Positions 63,414 to 64,000 of a stretch of 64,000 nucleotides of DNA are shown here, piece after piece (positions within the stretch are counted from its first letter, which is position 1; every line of letters begins with the position of its first letter). This DNA comes from an uncultured Alphaproteobacteria bacterium (GTDB lineage Bacteria > Pseudomonadota > Alphaproteobacteria > CAAHEQ01 > UBA3637): contig CALXVP010000006.1 in the NCBI GenBank assembly GCA_944392125.1, positions 1 through 64,000 on the forward strand, given 5' to 3'. Below the pieces are notes generated by a model. The model was not told the DNA's origin. It did no database searches and saw only the letters and a program-made list of their open reading frames with translations. The position numbers were made by a program, and so were the translations under genes.

Positions 63414-64000
63414 CTAAAATCCGCCATAGCGTTTTTCATTCGTTTTGTATATACGCGCCAGCCCGCTTGCATCAAAATACTCGCCTGCCGTTGTATCCCC
63501 CTCACCGGTCTCAGTTCCGCCAACCGTCATGGAACGTTTATAAACCAAGAAGTTATATAACTCACCACGCATATTTTGTGCAATAGTTGAATCACTGCCG
63601 ATTCTGAAATTATTGCCGTTTAAATTGCTGACTTCACTGATTTGACCGGTTTCGCCAAAATCAGGAATGTCGCCTGATACCAGTTGTCCGTTCACATATA
63701 ATTTATGGCTACCCTGATTGAGGATGTAGTCATATTGTGAGACGGAATCAAAAACTTGTCCGCTGATTTTTGATATTTTCGCACTCGATTCTTTTAATTC
63801 AAAATGTATTTTGGAATCTTCAACCCATGCTCTTAAACAGGGATGATTGATGCTCGGCGTGCAACTTGATGTTCCGAAAACGGCGTATGGGGCCGTAGAA
63901 TCCATATCAAATTTAGCCAAGAAAGAAATTGTAAATGAATTACCAAACTCTTCAGGCTTAATCCCCGTATCAATCACACGTCCGTCCGTGGTAAAGCTCG
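63414..64000 (-). CDS. Partial LamG/concanavalin-A-like domain protein
   Basis: The 3' end of a gene running off the right edge; 195 codons are visible and the start is not. The sequence resembles a laminin-G-like jelly-roll lectin: GRVIDTGIKPEEF, FTISFLAKFD, HKLYVNGQLVSGDIPDFGE, and RGELYNFLVYKRSM near the end. A cysteine pair (SSCTPSINHPC) lies at about visible residue 50. Such domains bind sugars or proteins outside the cell. A GTG at 63977 is internal, since the frame stays open to the edge. It precedes the PilV-like gene and is probably cotranscribed. Confidence 0.75.
   Translation of the reverse strand, partial: SFTTDGRVIDTGIKPEEFGNSFTISFLAKFDMDSTAPYAVFGTSSCTPSINHPCLRAWVEDSKIHFELKESSAKISKISGQVFDSVSQYDYILNQGSHKLYVNGQLVSGDIPDFGETGQISEVSNLNGNNFRIGSDSTIAQNMRGELYNFLVYKRSMTVGGTETGEGDTTAGEYFDASGLARIYKTNEKRYGGF

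Overview
The window reads as the chromosome of a low-GC, anaerobic or fermentative alphaproteobacterium, probably host- or gut-associated. The alphaproteobacterial signs are a mitofilin/HemX-like gene next to hemY with its C-terminal zinc ribbon, and long hpf next to ptsN. The anaerobic signs are AdhE, a monomeric [FeFe]-hydrogenase, and a PerR-type regulator beside rubrerythrin. No phage, insertion sequence or CRISPR array is seen. The taxonomic call is inference from gene content; no 16S rRNA is present. Layout: 1-1009 is the start of a coiled-coil protein of unknown function that runs off the left edge. 1497-9792 is mostly housekeeping: rnhA, ptsN, hpf, hemW, an alpha/beta hydrolase, uvrB, a polytopic membrane protein, infA and an exported nitroreductase-like protein. 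9950-12108 holds an S24/LexA-like regulator behind a strong promoter with inverted repeats, coupled to a membrane protein, then a 2H-phosphoesterase relative that has lost its catalytic motifs. 12175-17494 holds def-fmt-truA, a TM2 protein, rdgB, rph and grpE. 17762-20735 holds adhE followed by an unusual array of about 82-bp repeats with terminator-like hairpins. 20794-22464 is a tandem pair of paralogous lipoproteins with duplicated promoters. 22705-29225 holds secA, then flhG, flhF and a gene in which a shortened FliF (RBM3 domain only) is fused to a complete FliG. 29690-36696 holds pyrG, a cysteine-rich repeat protein with a type IV prepilin N-terminus, a possible orphan promoter-terminator unit, and three lineage-specific genes of unknown function. 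36807-40122 holds accB, accC and the hydrogenase. 40123-41840 is a decayed region with one pseudogene and a tRNA-Lys. 41841-44684 is yajC-secD-secF. 44858-49719 holds dut and a tatD-like/tcdA/pcrA operon linked by ATGA overlaps. 49850-56252 holds a SulP transporter, perR, rubrerythrin, a hemX-like gene, hemY and a glycosyltransferase. 56553-61218 holds a two-domain peptidoglycan hydrolase (GH24 lysozyme plus amidase_2), a stand-alone LuxR-type HTH with a small partner, and gltX. 61564-64000 holds a PilV-like minor pilin and a partial LamG-like protein cut by the right edge. How the genes fit together: AdhE and the hydrogenase would dispose of reducing equivalents, PerR and rubrerythrin would handle peroxide, and SecA, SecDF and YajC form the Sec export machinery. 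The two prepilin-like proteins and the LamG-like protein suggest an extracellular adhesive or pilus surface. The strongest candidate for something new is the FliF(RBM3)-FliG fusion with flhF and flhG: the switch and ring proteins are collapsed into one polypeptide lacking the usual periplasmic RBM1/RBM2 domains, and no other flagellar gene lies in the window.
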